A stretch of DNA of 64,000 bases from an uncultured Dokdonia sp. Lineage in GTDB: Bacteria; Bacteroidota; Bacteroidia; Flavobacteriales; Flavobacteriaceae. Under the pieces are notes generated by a model. That model had not been told where the DNA came from. It searched no databases and worked only from the letters and a program-made list of their open reading frames with translations. The translations under genes were made by a program, and so were the position numbers. Where the stretch lies: the NCBI RefSeq assembly GCF_947496725.1, contig NZ_CANMDS010000002.1, positions 558,001 to 622,000 of the forward strand. Direction: 5' to 3'. Positions 51,318-60,004 of this stretch are shown here, piece by piece; position 1 is the first letter of the stretch, and the number at the start of each line of letters is the position of its first letter.

Positions 51318-51635
51318 CTATAAAAGTCCGTCTATTGCTTCAGTATAAGTAGCCTTTGGAGCAACACCTACTTGACGTCCTACTACTTCACCGTCTTTAA
51401 ACATAAGTACTGTAGGGATGTTACGTACACCGTATTTTGCAGCAAATTCTTGGTTTGCATCTACGTCTACTTTACCTACGATAGCTTTACCTTCGTACTC
51501 TCCAGCAATCTCTTCGATAACTGGCCCTACCATACGACAAGGTCCACACCAAGCAGCCCAAAAGTCTACTAATACTGGCTTATCGCTTTTTAATACTTGT
51601 TCTTCAAATGTTGCATCTGTGATTTCTAATGCCAT
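51318..51635 (-). CDS. trxA: Thioredoxin
   Basis: 105-residue cytosolic thioredoxin. Redox-active WCGPC has Cys30 and Cys33; [20 protein letters not shown] and the cis-Pro segment [16 protein letters not shown] are standard. It probably has its own promoter: TAACTTTG lies on the minus strand at 51674-51681. Whether it is the main thioredoxin of the cell cannot be decided here. Confidence 0.96.
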   Translation of the reverse strand: MALEITDATFEEQVLKSDKPVLVDFWAAWCGPCRMVGPVIEEIAGEYEGKAIVGKVDVDANQEFAAKYGVRNIPTVLMFKDGEVVGRQVGVAPKATYTEAIDGLL

Positions 51636-51673
51636 AACTATATCGTGTTAAATTGTTATTCTAATTTGTAATA

Positions 51674-51681
51674 CAAAGTTA
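51674..51681 (-). promoter_or_regulatory. Putative -7 element of trxA
   Basis: Minus-strand TAACTTTG, a perfect TAnnTTTG, 39 bp before the ATG. The TTG positions upstream give non-ideal spacers. Confidence 0.5.
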
Positions 51682-51778
51682 GTCAATAATAATTCCAAAC
51701 CTTACAATGCGCATATCAGGATTGACTATCGCGTCATTGTGGCAGGTTATAGTAAGTAATTAACTACTATATAGTCTT

Positions 51779-52480
51779 TTATCTTCTACTTCCAAAAACT
51801 TGTAGTGCAAAATATAAGAGAGTGGCAAGTGATCCTAAAGCGGCAACAAGATAGGTGCGTGCTGCCCATTTTAAGGCATCCTCTGCACCATCATACTCTT
51901 CTGGTGTTACCATATTTTCGGCTTTGAGCCAGGCAAGTGCTCTATTACTTGCATCATACTCTACCGGAAGTGTGATAAGGCTAAAGAGTGTTCCCATTGC
52001 ATAAAGTGCAAGACCTATAATGGCAACAGTACCACCTATCTTAGTAGTAGCCATAAGTGCAACACCACCCATAATTACCCACATACTCATCTTAGAAGCA
52101 ATATTTACCACAGGTACGAGCTTAGATCTCATTTGTAAAAAGCTGTATGCTGTAGCGTGCTGTATAGCGTGACCTACCTCGTGGGCAGACACGGCAGCTG
52201 CTGCGGCATTGCGCTGGCTGTAAACAACCTCACTTAAGTTTACCGTTTTATCTCTAGGGTTATAGTGGTCTGTAAGCTGGCCTGCAACAGAGATTACTTT
52301 TACATCTGTAATTCCATTATCTGCAAGCATTTTTTCGGCAATCTCAGCGCCAGACATCCCGTTGCGTAGTTGTAGGTTAGAATAATGTTTGAATTTGCTC
52401 TTAAGCTTAGAACTTACAAGTCCGCTTATGAGTGCAATGGCTCCTACTATAATGTAGTAACCCATAGATCCTGCTAGCAT
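51779..52480 (-). CDS. Membrane zinc metallopeptidase (YugP-like, Zn_peptidase_2)
   Basis: 233 residues: N-terminal helix 6-24, a zinc site HEVGH (His100, Glu101, His104) within AAAAAVSAHEVGHAIQHATAYSFLQMRSKLVPVVNIASKM, and two or three further helices (about 130-170 and 205-228). It matches the YugP family, whose substrate is unknown. The start could also be the Met at residue 6 (MGYYI). Confidence 0.92.
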   Translation of the reverse strand: MLAGSMGYYIIVGAIALISGLVSSKLKSKFKHYSNLQLRNGMSGAEIAEKMLADNGITDVKVISVAGQLTDHYNPRDKTVNLSEVVYSQRNAAAAAVSAHEVGHAIQHATAYSFLQMRSKLVPVVNIASKMSMWVIMGGVALMATTKIGGTVAIIGLALYAMGTLFSLITLPVEYDASNRALAWLKAENMVTPEEYDGAEDALKWAARTYLVAALGSLATLLYFALQVFGSRR

Positions 52481-52637
52481 AGTCGTTTATTTTTTTAGTT
52501 GTTTTACGTTTTTAAAGTTACAAAAGTATAGCGCATAAACTACGCCAAAATATAAAACGACATTTTCTCACCTCTTTCGTGTCAATAGTCGGTAGATCTA
52601 TTGCTTTAGTGGAGTGATAGGTCTATAAAGAGTTTTA

Positions 52638-52653
52638 CGCTTTCGCGAAAGCG
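52638..52653. repeat. Palindrome copy 23 (full 16-mer), intergenic
   Basis: CGCTTTCGCGAAAGCG lies 16 bp beyond the ald stop. Confidence 0.95.
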
Positions 52654-52668
52654 TACTCAACCTCCTTT

Positions 52669-53775
52669 TTAAATCGCTAGTGGTGTGTATGGGATATCAA
52701 AAACCTCAGAGATTTCTTCATAAACCACGTTTCCGGAAACAATATTCACCCCTTTTTTAAGAACCTCATCTTGTGCACAGGCTGTTTTCCAGCCTTTGTC
52801 TGCTAGTTTGAGCACATAGGGTAATGTAACGTTTGTGAGAGCTACCGTAGAGGTGTAAGGCACTGCTCCCGGCATATTTGCAACACAATAGTGCACCACA
52901 TCATCTATGATAAAAACTGGATCTTGGTGTGTGGTAGGTTTTGAGGTTTCTACACAGCCACCTTGGTCTACCGCTACATCTACTATTACGGTACCAGGTC
53001 GCATCTCCTTGAGCATATCACGTGTGATTAACTTAGGTGCTTTTGCTCCAGGTATCAATACACCTCCTATGATTAAATCGTGTGTTTTGATATGTTTTCT
53101 TATGTTGAATTCGTTTGAGAATTCTGTAACTACGTGTGGTGGCATTATATCATTTACATAGCGTAGTCGCTTCATACTTATGTCAAGTATAGTGACGTGT
53201 GCGCCTAGACCTGCAGCCATTTTGGCTGCCTGTATACCTACTACGCCTGCACCCAGAACGAGTACTTTACCAGGGCTCACGCCTGGTACACCACCTAGTA
53301 GTACACCGCGCCCTTTTACGGGTTTTTCAAGATATCTTGCTCCTTGTTGTATAGACATACGCCCAGCGACCTCGCTCATAGGGGTAAGAAGTGGTAGAGA
53401 CCTATCTGCTTCTTCTACCGTTTCATATGCGATACAAGTAGCGCCGCTAGCTATCATTGCTTTTGTGAGTGGCTCGCTAGAGGCAAAATGAAAATAGGTA
53501 AAGACAATCTGGTCTTTTTTAATAAGCGTGTATTCTGGAGCTATAGGCTCCTTAACCTTTACAATCATTTGAGCAATTGTATATACCTCTTCTATGGTGT
53601 CTAGTATGTTTGCTCCAGCATCTATGTATTGCTGGTTTACAAAACCACTGTTTACGCCAGCATCCTTTTGAATATATACTGTATGACCGCGTTTTGTGAG
53701 TTCATATACACCTCCTGGGGTGATGCCCACTCGGTTTTCATTGTTTTTAATCTCAGTGGGTACCCCTATAACCAT
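52669..53775 (-). CDS. ald: Alanine dehydrogenase
   Basis: 368-residue NAD-dependent alanine dehydrogenase, converting L-alanine and pyruvate/ammonium. The N-terminal signature VIGVPTEIKNNENRVGITPGGVYEL, the catalytic Lys and His regions (IVKVKEP; YFHFASSEPL), the NAD loop VLGAGVVGIQAAKMAAGLGAHVTILDIS and the late block HYCVANMPGAVPYTSTVALTNVTLPY are conserved. Cytosolic hexamer in the family. It stands alone on this strand. Confidence 0.96.
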   Translation of the reverse strand: MVIGVPTEIKNNENRVGITPGGVYELTKRGHTVYIQKDAGVNSGFVNQQYIDAGANILDTIEEVYTIAQMIVKVKEPIAPEYTLIKKDQIVFTYFHFASSEPLTKAMIASGATCIAYETVEEADRSLPLLTPMSEVAGRMSIQQGARYLEKPVKGRGVLLGGVPGVSPGKVLVLGAGVVGIQAAKMAAGLGAHVTILDISMKRLRYVNDIMPPHVVTEFSNEFNIRKHIKTHDLIIGGVLIPGAKAPKLITRDMLKEMRPGTVIVDVAVDQGGCVETSKPTTHQDPVFIIDDVVHYCVANMPGAVPYTSTVALTNVTLPYVLKLADKGWKTACAQDEVLKKGVNIVSGNVVYEEISEVFDIPYTPLAI

Positions 53776-53900
53776 CGCTTAAATTTTTGCGGCAAGGTAG
53801 CAGAAATGTAAAAAATGAAAGCTGATAAAATATTAAAAATCAGGGGTGTAAAAAGTGATATTATTAAAAATAGACTGCCATTTTTAACAATATGTAAATG

Positions 53901-54170
53901 CTAGTTTTTGCCGTATTTGATTTTAAAATACAATAGTAAAAATGAGGAGATAACTGTAATAGCATTTGCCAGTATGATAGATAGACTTTCTTTAAGCACT
54001 CCATAAATAAGCCAGAACACAATGCCTACAAAAAACATTGTAAACATAGGTAAGCTCAACCCTGATACATCCTTAGTTTTCCAAGTTTGATATACTTGGG
54101 GTAAAAAGGCTGCAGTGGTAAGTGTAGCAGCAATGAGACCTATGATCTCTATATCATCTATTTCAGACAT
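53901..54170 (-). CDS. SemiSWEET sugar transporter
   Basis: 89 residues with three membrane helices (about 8-26, 40-60, 64-84) and the PQ-loop LPQVYQTWKTKDVSGLSLPMF. This is the size and pattern of bacterial SemiSWEETs, which dimerise to move sugars down their gradient. The gene lies 56 bp after leuS, on the same strand. Confidence 0.93.
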   Translation of the reverse strand: MSEIDDIEIIGLIAATLTTAAFLPQVYQTWKTKDVSGLSLPMFTMFFVGIVFWLIYGVLKESLSIILANAITVISSFLLLYFKIKYGKN

Positions 54171-54226
54171 TAGTATGTAATTAAATCTTGCCCATAATAT
54201 GACTTACAGGCAAGAGTATATGTGTG

Positions 54227-57106
54227 TTAACCCACTATGTTTACAATCTTACCAGGCACAACAATCACCTTTTTTGGTGTGCGGCCATCAAGATACATTT
54301 GTGTTTTTTCGTGTGCCATCACGGTTTTTTCTATCTCATCCTTACTCATATCTAATGGTAGCTCAAGGGTGAATTTCATTTTACCATTAAAAGAGATAGG
54401 ATAGTTTTTTGCACTTTCTACAAGGTGCTTTTCTTCAAAAACCGGGAAGCCAGCTTCAGAAATACTTTCGGTGTGACCCAGCTTACTCCATAACTCCTCT
54501 GCAATGTGTGGTGCATAAGGTGCAATAAGAATAGCAAGTGGCTCAAGAACTTCTTGTGAAGTGCATTTTTGAGCACTTAGCTCATTTGCTGCAATCATAA
54601 ATGTAGATACAGAGGTATTAAAAGAGAAATTCTCAATATCCTCTTGTACCTTTTTTATGGTTTTATGTAGCGTTTTTAAGCTGTCCTTACTTGCTGGTGT
54701 ATCTGTAACATTAAAAGTAGCCTCTGCGCCATTATGATATAACTTCCAGAATTTCTTTAAGAAGTTATGTACGCCCGTAATACCTGCCGTGTTCCAAGGT
54801 TTTGCTTGTTCGAGCGGCCCTAAAAACATCTCGTACATACGTAAGGTGTCTGCTCCATACTGCTCACAAATCTCATCTGGATTTACGACGTTGTACTTAG
54901 ACTTAGACATTTTTTCAACCTCGCGGCCTACTTTGTAAACCCCATCCTCAAGGATAAACTCTGCATCTTTAAATTCTGGTCTCCATTTTTTGAAAGCTTC
55001 TACATCTAGCTCATCAGATGCATTTACAAATGCTACTGGAGCGTGTATAGGTTGTACCTGCTTGTCTTTACTTAATCCTAGTGACAAGAATGTATTGCTA
55101 TTCTCCTCTCTGTAAACAAAAGCACTCGTCCCCAAGATCATCCCTTGGTTAATCATCTTTTGGAAAGGCTCATCTACAGATACGTGACCTCTATCTTTTA
55201 AGAATTTTACCCAAAAACGCGAGTATAATAAGTGACCGGTACCGTGCTCAGATCCTCCTATGTATAAATCTACATTACCCCAGTAGTCCATCGCTTCTTT
55301 TGAGGCAAAGACAGCATCACGCTGTGCTTTTTCCATATACCTAAAGAAGTACCAGCTACTACCTGCCCAGCCTGGCATTGTGTTTAATTCTAATGGGTAA
55401 ATTCCATTATCCTCGGAGTTCTCGACTGCGCTTGAACGAACAAGGTCATTTGAAACAACTTTATTAGTCTTACTATCCCACGCCCATACATCTGCACGGC
55501 CTAGTGGTGGTTCTCCATCTTCTGTAGGGAGGTATTTTTCTATTTCTGGCAGCTCCAGTGGTAAGTGTTCCACATCAATCATATGTGGCATCCCGTCTTT
55601 GTAATATACTGGGAAAGGTTCTCCCCAATAACGCTGGCGGCTAAAAACCGCATCACGTAATCTGTAATTTGTTTTACCAGAACCTGCACCTACTTTTTCT
55701 AACTCATAGATGGCAAGTTTTACTGCTTTCTTATACTTTAATCCGTTTAAGAAATCAGAATTTGCAATGACGGTAGCTGCCTTATCTGCAAAGGCTTCTT
55801 CAGAAATATCTACCCCTTCAAAAACATTAGGAATAGCAATCCCAAAATGCTTTGCAAAGTCATAATCACGCTGGTCACCACAAGGTACTGCCATTACCGC
55901 ACCTGTACCATAACCGGCAAGTACATAGTCACCTATCCAGATAGGTATAGGCTCTTTTGTAAATGGGTGCTCTGCATAGGCTCCTGTAAATGCTCCCGTG
56001 ATTGTTTTTACATCTGCCATACGCTCGCGCTCAGAACGCTTTGCGGTAGAGGCGATGTATGCATCTACTTTTTCTTTTTGCTCTGGAGTAGTAATCTCTT
56101 GTACAAGATCTAGCTCTGGAGCAAGTGTCATAAAACTTACACCAAAAATAGTGTCAGGGCGTGTGGTAAATACTTCTATCTTTTTGTCGTGATCTTTTAA
56201 GTTAAAAGATACAGTAGCTCCTACAGATTTACCTATCCAGTTGCGTTGTGTTTCTTTTATAGACTCACTCCAGTCTAAGCTGTCAAGCCCTTGTAGTAAA
56301 CGCTCTGCATAAGCAGAGATGCGCATAGACCACTGTGTCATTTTCTTGCGCACTACAGTATGCCCTCCACGTTCTGAAACGCCGTTTACAATCTCATCAT
56401 TTGCCAGAACAGTACCTAGTGCTGGACACCAGTTTACTTCTGTTTCGGCAAGGTAGGTGAGGCGGTATTGTAGGAGTATGACTTGTTTTTCGTTTTCAGA
56501 AAAGTCGTTCCATTGTGCTGCGGTAAATGGCTCAATGTTATCATCACAAGCAGCGTTTATATTTCCATTTCCTTCTTTCGCGAAAGCGGAAACTAGAGTC
56601 TCTATACCTTCTGCTTTATTTGTGTCGTAATTGTACCACGAGTTAAATAGCTCTGTAAAAATCCACTGTGTCCATTTGTAATACTCAGGATTTGAGGTGC
56701 GTACCTCGCGACTCCAGTCAAAAGAGAATCCTATTTTATCAAGCTGGTTACGATACCCGGCAATCTCATTACCTTGGTTATCTACACCGCCCTCTATATT
56801 AACCTTTGTAGTTACGGCAGGGTGCTGTCCCGTTTGTATTGCATATTGCTCTGCTGGAAGTCCAAAAGAGTCATACCCCTGCGGGTGCAATACATTAAAG
56901 CCTTTAAGGCGCTTGTAACGCGCATACACATCACTGGCAATATACCCTAGCGGGTGCCCCACGTGCAGTCCTGCTCCAGATGGATAAGGAAACATATCTA
57001 GCACATAATATTTAGGCTTGTCACTGTTGTTTGAGGCGTTAAAGGTGCCCTTATCTGCCCAGTATTTTTGCCATTTGGCCTCTATCTCGTTAAAGTGATA
57101 TTTCAT
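54227..57106 (-). CDS. leuS: Leucine--tRNA ligase
   Basis: Class I synthetase. I place the start at the ATG at 57106 (MKYHFNEIEAKWQKYWADKG), giving 959 residues. The frame continues to an upstream ATG at 57148, but the added 14 residues (MSTLSRKRIYNTLT) are encoded by a palindrome copy and do not belong to the family. Motifs: HVGHPLG (HIGH) and KMSKSKYNVV (KMSKS), editing domain between. Two unusual insertions are visible: one around a palindrome (SAFAKEGNGN) and one around CGACTGCGCTTGA (VRSSAVENSEDNG). Confidence 0.95.
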   Translation of the reverse strand: MKYHFNEIEAKWQKYWADKGTFNASNNSDKPKYYVLDMFPYPSGAGLHVGHPLGYIASDVYARYKRLKGFNVLHPQGYDSFGLPAEQYAIQTGQHPAVTTKVNIEGGVDNQGNEIAGYRNQLDKIGFSFDWSREVRTSNPEYYKWTQWIFTELFNSWYNYDTNKAEGIETLVSAFAKEGNGNINAACDDNIEPFTAAQWNDFSENEKQVILLQYRLTYLAETEVNWCPALGTVLANDEIVNGVSERGGHTVVRKKMTQWSMRISAYAERLLQGLDSLDWSESIKETQRNWIGKSVGATVSFNLKDHDKKIEVFTTRPDTIFGVSFMTLAPELDLVQEITTPEQKEKVDAYIASTAKRSERERMADVKTITGAFTGAYAEHPFTKEPIPIWIGDYVLAGYGTGAVMAVPCGDQRDYDFAKHFGIAIPNVFEGVDISEEAFADKAATVIANSDFLNGLKYKKAVKLAIYELEKVGAGSGKTNYRLRDAVFSRQRYWGEPFPVYYKDGMPHMIDVEHLPLELPEIEKYLPTEDGEPPLGRADVWAWDSKTNKVVSNDLVRSSAVENSEDNGIYPLELNTMPGWAGSSWYFFRYMEKAQRDAVFASKEAMDYWGNVDLYIGGSEHGTGHLLYSRFWVKFLKDRGHVSVDEPFQKMINQGMILGTSAFVYREENSNTFLSLGLSKDKQVQPIHAPVAFVNASDELDVEAFKKWRPEFKDAEFILEDGVYKVGREVEKMSKSKYNVVNPDEICEQYGADTLRMYEMFLGPLEQAKPWNTAGITGVHNFLKKFWKLYHNGAEATFNVTDTPASKDSLKTLHKTIKKVQEDIENFSFNTSVSTFMIAANELSAQKCTSQEVLEPLAILIAPYAPHIAEELWSKLGHTESISEAGFPVFEEKHLVESAKNYPISFNGKMKFTLELPLDMSKDEIEKTVMAHEKTQMYLDGRTPKKVIVVPGKIVNIVG
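55423..55435. repeat. CGACTGCGCTYGA motif, copy in leuS
   Basis: CGACTGCGCTTGA; the related copy at 78-90 reads CGACTGCGCTCGA. It lies in a leuS loop that appears longer than usual. Confidence 0.55.
56575..56586. repeat. Palindrome copy 24 (12 bp), inside leuS
   Basis: CTTTCGCGAAAG, right arm continuing CG; encodes SAFAKE. Confidence 0.88.
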
Positions 57107-57125
57107 TGTAAGTGTATTATATATG

Positions 57126-57141
57126 CGCTTTCGCGAAAGCG
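57126..57141. repeat. Palindrome copy 25 (full 16-mer), leuS 5' leader
   Basis: CGCTTTCGCGAAAGCG, 20 bp upstream of the chosen leuS start; it creates the spurious N-terminal extension. Confidence 0.95.
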
Positions 57142-57246
57142 TACTCATCCCTATTTAAGGGGGCAAATTTACAATTAATTATGTGGATTAATAAGTGCTT
57201 GCTGTGAGAGTTGCTACAACACCTTTGAGTAATGAATAAATAGACT

Positions 57247-57894
57247 TTATAAACCGTACACGCAGGTAAAACCTTCAAACTCCATAAGATAAATTGCATA
57301 GGTTGAAGATGCTCCATTATAGACCACTCTTGCTGTAGTTTGTGAGGCGTCCATCTCAAAGTCTTGCACATCTATATGTTTTAAGAAACTCAACCCCTCT
57401 TGATTATATAGTTTATATAGCGATTCTTTTGCTCCCCATACATAGGTGAGTTTACGTATGCGAGCCTCAGAGCTGGTGAGGGTGTAATACTCCTCAATAG
57501 GTGTAAACTTATGAGCGATGCGTAAAATCTTATCGCGCTGCTTCTCTATATCTATTCCTACTGGGTTATCACTTATAATAATAGCGGTAAATGTGTAGCT
57601 ATGTGTTATTGAGATGTGCTTGCCATCGTGCAGGTGAGGCTTGCCAGATGGAGAGTAATATAGGTCAAAATCTGTATAACCCGCCTCTGCGAGTAGGTGG
57701 CGTATGCTCATAAAGCCACGCTGGTGCAGGTCAGACTTCATACTGTCAAGTCTTTTTTGGCAATGCGGTGTAAGGATGTGGGTTTGTCCTTCGCCTAAGG
57801 GTAGGGTAGATTTAAGCGTTTCTAGACTTTCCTCAATCTTCCAGATGTACACTTCTGTAGTAGGGGAAACTGTTATCGTTTTGTAAAGAGGCAT
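57247..57894 (-). CDS. 4'-phosphopantetheinyl transferase family protein
   Basis: 215 residues. Transfers phosphopantetheine from CoA to carrier proteins. The two signature motifs are present: GIDIEKQRDKILRIAHKF (Asp/Glu magnesium ligands) and WGAKESLYKLYNQEGLSF. SITHSYTFTAIIIS precedes them as in Sfp-type enzymes. The target carrier is unknown; in Bacteroidetes such genes often sit next to ahcY, as here, divergently with 72 bp between starts. Confidence 0.93.
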   Translation of the reverse strand: MPLYKTITVSPTTEVYIWKIEESLETLKSTLPLGEGQTHILTPHCQKRLDSMKSDLHQRGFMSIRHLLAEAGYTDFDLYYSPSGKPHLHDGKHISITHSYTFTAIIISDNPVGIDIEKQRDKILRIAHKFTPIEEYYTLTSSEARIRKLTYVWGAKESLYKLYNQEGLSFLKHIDVQDFEMDASQTTARVVYNGASSTYAIYLMEFEGFTCVYGL

Positions 57895-57915
57895 TAGAGT
57901 GTCTAAGTTATTGCG

Positions 57916-57923
57916 TAAATTTG
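57916..57923 (+). promoter_or_regulatory. Putative -7 element of ahcY
   Basis: TAAATTTG (perfect TAnnTTTG), 43 bp before the ATG. No TTG is seen at -33. Confidence 0.5.
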
Positions 57924-57966
57924 CACCGCCTTAACGGGTCTATGAATTTAAGATAAAGATAAGAAA

Positions 57967-59283
57967 ATGAGCAATAAGACAGTACCGTACGTACCGTACA
58001 AAGTAAAAGATATTTCCCTTGCAGCTTGGGGACGTAAAGAGATAGAACTAGCAGAGGCAGAGATGCCTGGGCTTATGTCTTTACGTGAGGAGTATAAGGA
58101 CGAGCAACCACTTAAAGGATCTCGTATTGCTGGATGTTTACATATGACTATCCAGACTGCAGTACTTATAGAAACTTTAAAAGCACTAGGAGCAGAGGTA
58201 ACTTGGTCTTCTTGTAACATCTTCTCTACGCAAGATCAGGCTGCTGCAGCAATTGCAGATGCTGGTATCCCAGTATATGCTTGGAAAGGAATGAATGAAG
58301 AAGAATTTGACTGGTGTATCGAGCAAACACTTTTCTTTGGAGAAGATCGCAAGCCGCTTAATATGATTCTTGATGATGGAGGAGATCTTACTAATATGGT
58401 ATTAGATCGTTACCCAGAACTTGCAAAAGATATCAAAGGACTTTCTGAAGAAACTACAACGGGTGTACACCGTCTTTACGAGCGTGTAAAGAATGGAACG
58501 TTACCTATGCCAGCTATAAACGTAAATGATTCTGTAACTAAGTCTAAGTTTGATAACAAATACGGATGTCGTGAGAGTGCGGTAGATGCTATACGTCGTG
58601 CTACAGATACTATGCTTGCTGGAAAGCGTGTAGTAGTATGTGGATACGGAGATGTAGGTAAAGGAACTGCAGCATCTTTTAAAGGAGCTGGATCTATCGT
58701 TACAGTAACAGAAATCGATCCTATCTGTGCACTTCAAGCAGCAATGGACGGTTTTGAAGTTAAGAAACTAGAAAACGTAGTAGGTAATGCAGATATCGTT
58801 ATCACAACTACAGGAAACAAAGACATCATACGTGGTGAGCACTTTGAGGCAATGCGTGATAAAGTAATCGTTTGTAACATAGGGCACTTTGATAATGAGA
58901 TCGATATGGCTTGGTTAAACGGTAACCACGGCGCTACAAAGGATGAGATCAAACCTCAAGTAGATAAGTATACTATAGATGGTAAAGATATTATCGTTCT
59001 TGCAGAAGGTCGTCTTGTAAACTTAGGTTGTGCAACTGGTCACCCTAGTTTTGTAATGAGTAACTCATTTACAAACCAGACACTAGCACAAATCGAGCTT
59101 TGGAACAATAGCGAGAAGTACAATAACGAAGTTTATATGCTTCCTAAGCACCTAGATGAGAAAGTAGCAGCATTGCACTTATCAAGACTAGGAGCAGAGC
59201 TAGAAACACTATCTAAAGATCAAGCAGATTACATCGGCGTGACAGTAGAAGGGCCATTTAAGCCTGAGTACTACAGATACTAA
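57967..59283 (+). CDS. ahcY: Adenosylhomocysteinase
   Basis: 438 residues. Hydrolyses S-adenosylhomocysteine to adenosine and homocysteine in the methyl cycle. Conserved stretches: [69 protein letters not shown], the NAD loop [13 protein letters not shown], and the C-terminal KPEYYRY. The coding sequence follows strongly biased codon use, suggesting high expression. Followed by a decayed palindrome and a clear terminator. Confidence 0.98.
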   Translation: MSNKTVPYVPYKVKDISLAAWGRKEIELAEAEMPGLMSLREEYKDEQPLKGSRIAGCLHMTIQTAVLIETLKALGAEVTWSSCNIFSTQDQAAAAIADAGIPVYAWKGMNEEEFDWCIEQTLFFGEDRKPLNMILDDGGDLTNMVLDRYPELAKDIKGLSEETTTGVHRLYERVKNGTLPMPAINVNDSVTKSKFDNKYGCRESAVDAIRRATDTMLAGKRVVVCGYGDVGKGTAASFKGAGSIVTVTEIDPICALQAAMDGFEVKKLENVVGNADIVITTTGNKDIIRGEHFEAMRDKVIVCNIGHFDNEIDMAWLNGNHGATKDEIKPQVDKYTIDGKDIIVLAEGRLVNLGCATGHPSFVMSNSFTNQTLAQIELWNNSEKYNNEVYMLPKHLDEKVAALHLSRLGAELETLSKDQADYIGVTVEGPFKPEYYRY

Positions 59284-59317
59284 GAGCGAGTCGTATAGAC
59301 AGAACATTTTTTTTCGC

Positions 59318-59327
59318 TTTCGCGAAA
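59318..59327. repeat. Palindrome copy 26 (10-bp core, one arm decayed), 3' UTR of ahcY
   Basis: CGCTTTCGCGAAAATG: the right arm is lost, but flanking AACATTTT (59303-59310) and AAAATGTT (59325-59332) form a second, offset inverted repeat. Confidence 0.85.
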
Positions 59328-59336
59328 ATGTTAAAT

Positions 59337-59368
59337 AGAAAAACCCACGTTTATAGCGTGGGTTTTTT
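59337..59368 (+). terminator. Terminator of ahcY
   Basis: AAACCCACG/CGTGGGTTT (59341-59349 with 59357-59365), then TTT. Confidence 0.93.
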
Positions 59369-59425
59369 ATTGCCGTAGATTTATTTGAAACTGATTACTT
59401 TTGCTGCTCACTCAAAAAACAACTA

Positions 59426-59929
59426 ATGAATTTAAGATTTCTAAAGATTGCAGTACTATTAATAACATTTGGCTTCATAACAAGCTGTGGTGATGATGAA
59501 GGACCAGCAGAAGCACCTAGCGTAAAATTTAGAGCCTCTGTAGGTGGCGCGGTATTTCGTTCAGACACCCCGACGGCAGTATTAAGTAATGACGGTAAAA
59601 TCTTTGTAGTAACCGCTACAAACGATGTAGGAAGCGAGACATTTACTCTCACAGTAGGCTCTTCAAATCCAGATGCGCCCTTAGTGATGGAACAGTCTTA
59701 TAACACAGCAAATGAAACATTACCAGCTTCTATACAATTTGAAACAGGAGGGGTGACTTATAGAACTAACTTAGAAACTGTAGGTGCAATAAACCTTAAC
59801 AGTTTTGACCTAGACCTTAATTTTGTTTTTGGTTCATTTACTGGAGATCTTGAAAACGTTGCCGTGCCAGATGAGTTGCTATTTGTAACAAGCGGAAATA
59901 TGACAGGTATAGAGATAAGCGTGCAGTAA
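59426..59929 (+). CDS. Putative lipoprotein of unknown function
   Basis: 167 residues: signal peptide with lipobox FITSC (Cys21) followed by GDDEG, which favours surface or outer-membrane lipoprotein export in Bacteroidetes. The rest is a beta-rich domain resembling small flavobacterial lipoproteins of the DUF6252 type (FRASVGGAVFRSD ... VTATNDVGSETFTLTV). Function unknown. It is bounded by the ahcY terminator and its own terminator, so it is monocistronic. Confidence 0.8.
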   Translation: MNLRFLKIAVLLITFGFITSCGDDEGPAEAPSVKFRASVGGAVFRSDTPTAVLSNDGKIFVVTATNDVGSETFTLTVGSSNPDAPLVMEQSYNTANETLPASIQFETGGVTYRTNLETVGAINLNSFDLDLNFVFGSFTGDLENVAVPDELLFVTSGNMTGIEISVQ

Positions 59930-59953
59930 AAACACATACCTCTTTTAAAGTCT

Positions 59954-59985
59954 AAAGCCCTTATGTTTTATAACATAAGGGCTTT
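59954..59985. terminator. Terminator, lipoprotein gene
   Basis: Perfect 14-bp stem AAAGCCCTTATGTT/AACATAAGGGCTTT with loop TTAT, between two convergent genes; works in both directions. Confidence 0.93.
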
Positions 59986-60004
59986 ATTAATTTTGGAAGT
60001 GTGC

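Noticed and set aside
57107-57148. N-terminal extension of leuS (14 residues)
   Set aside because: It is encoded mostly by a palindrome copy, absent from the family, and the next Met gives the canonical start.
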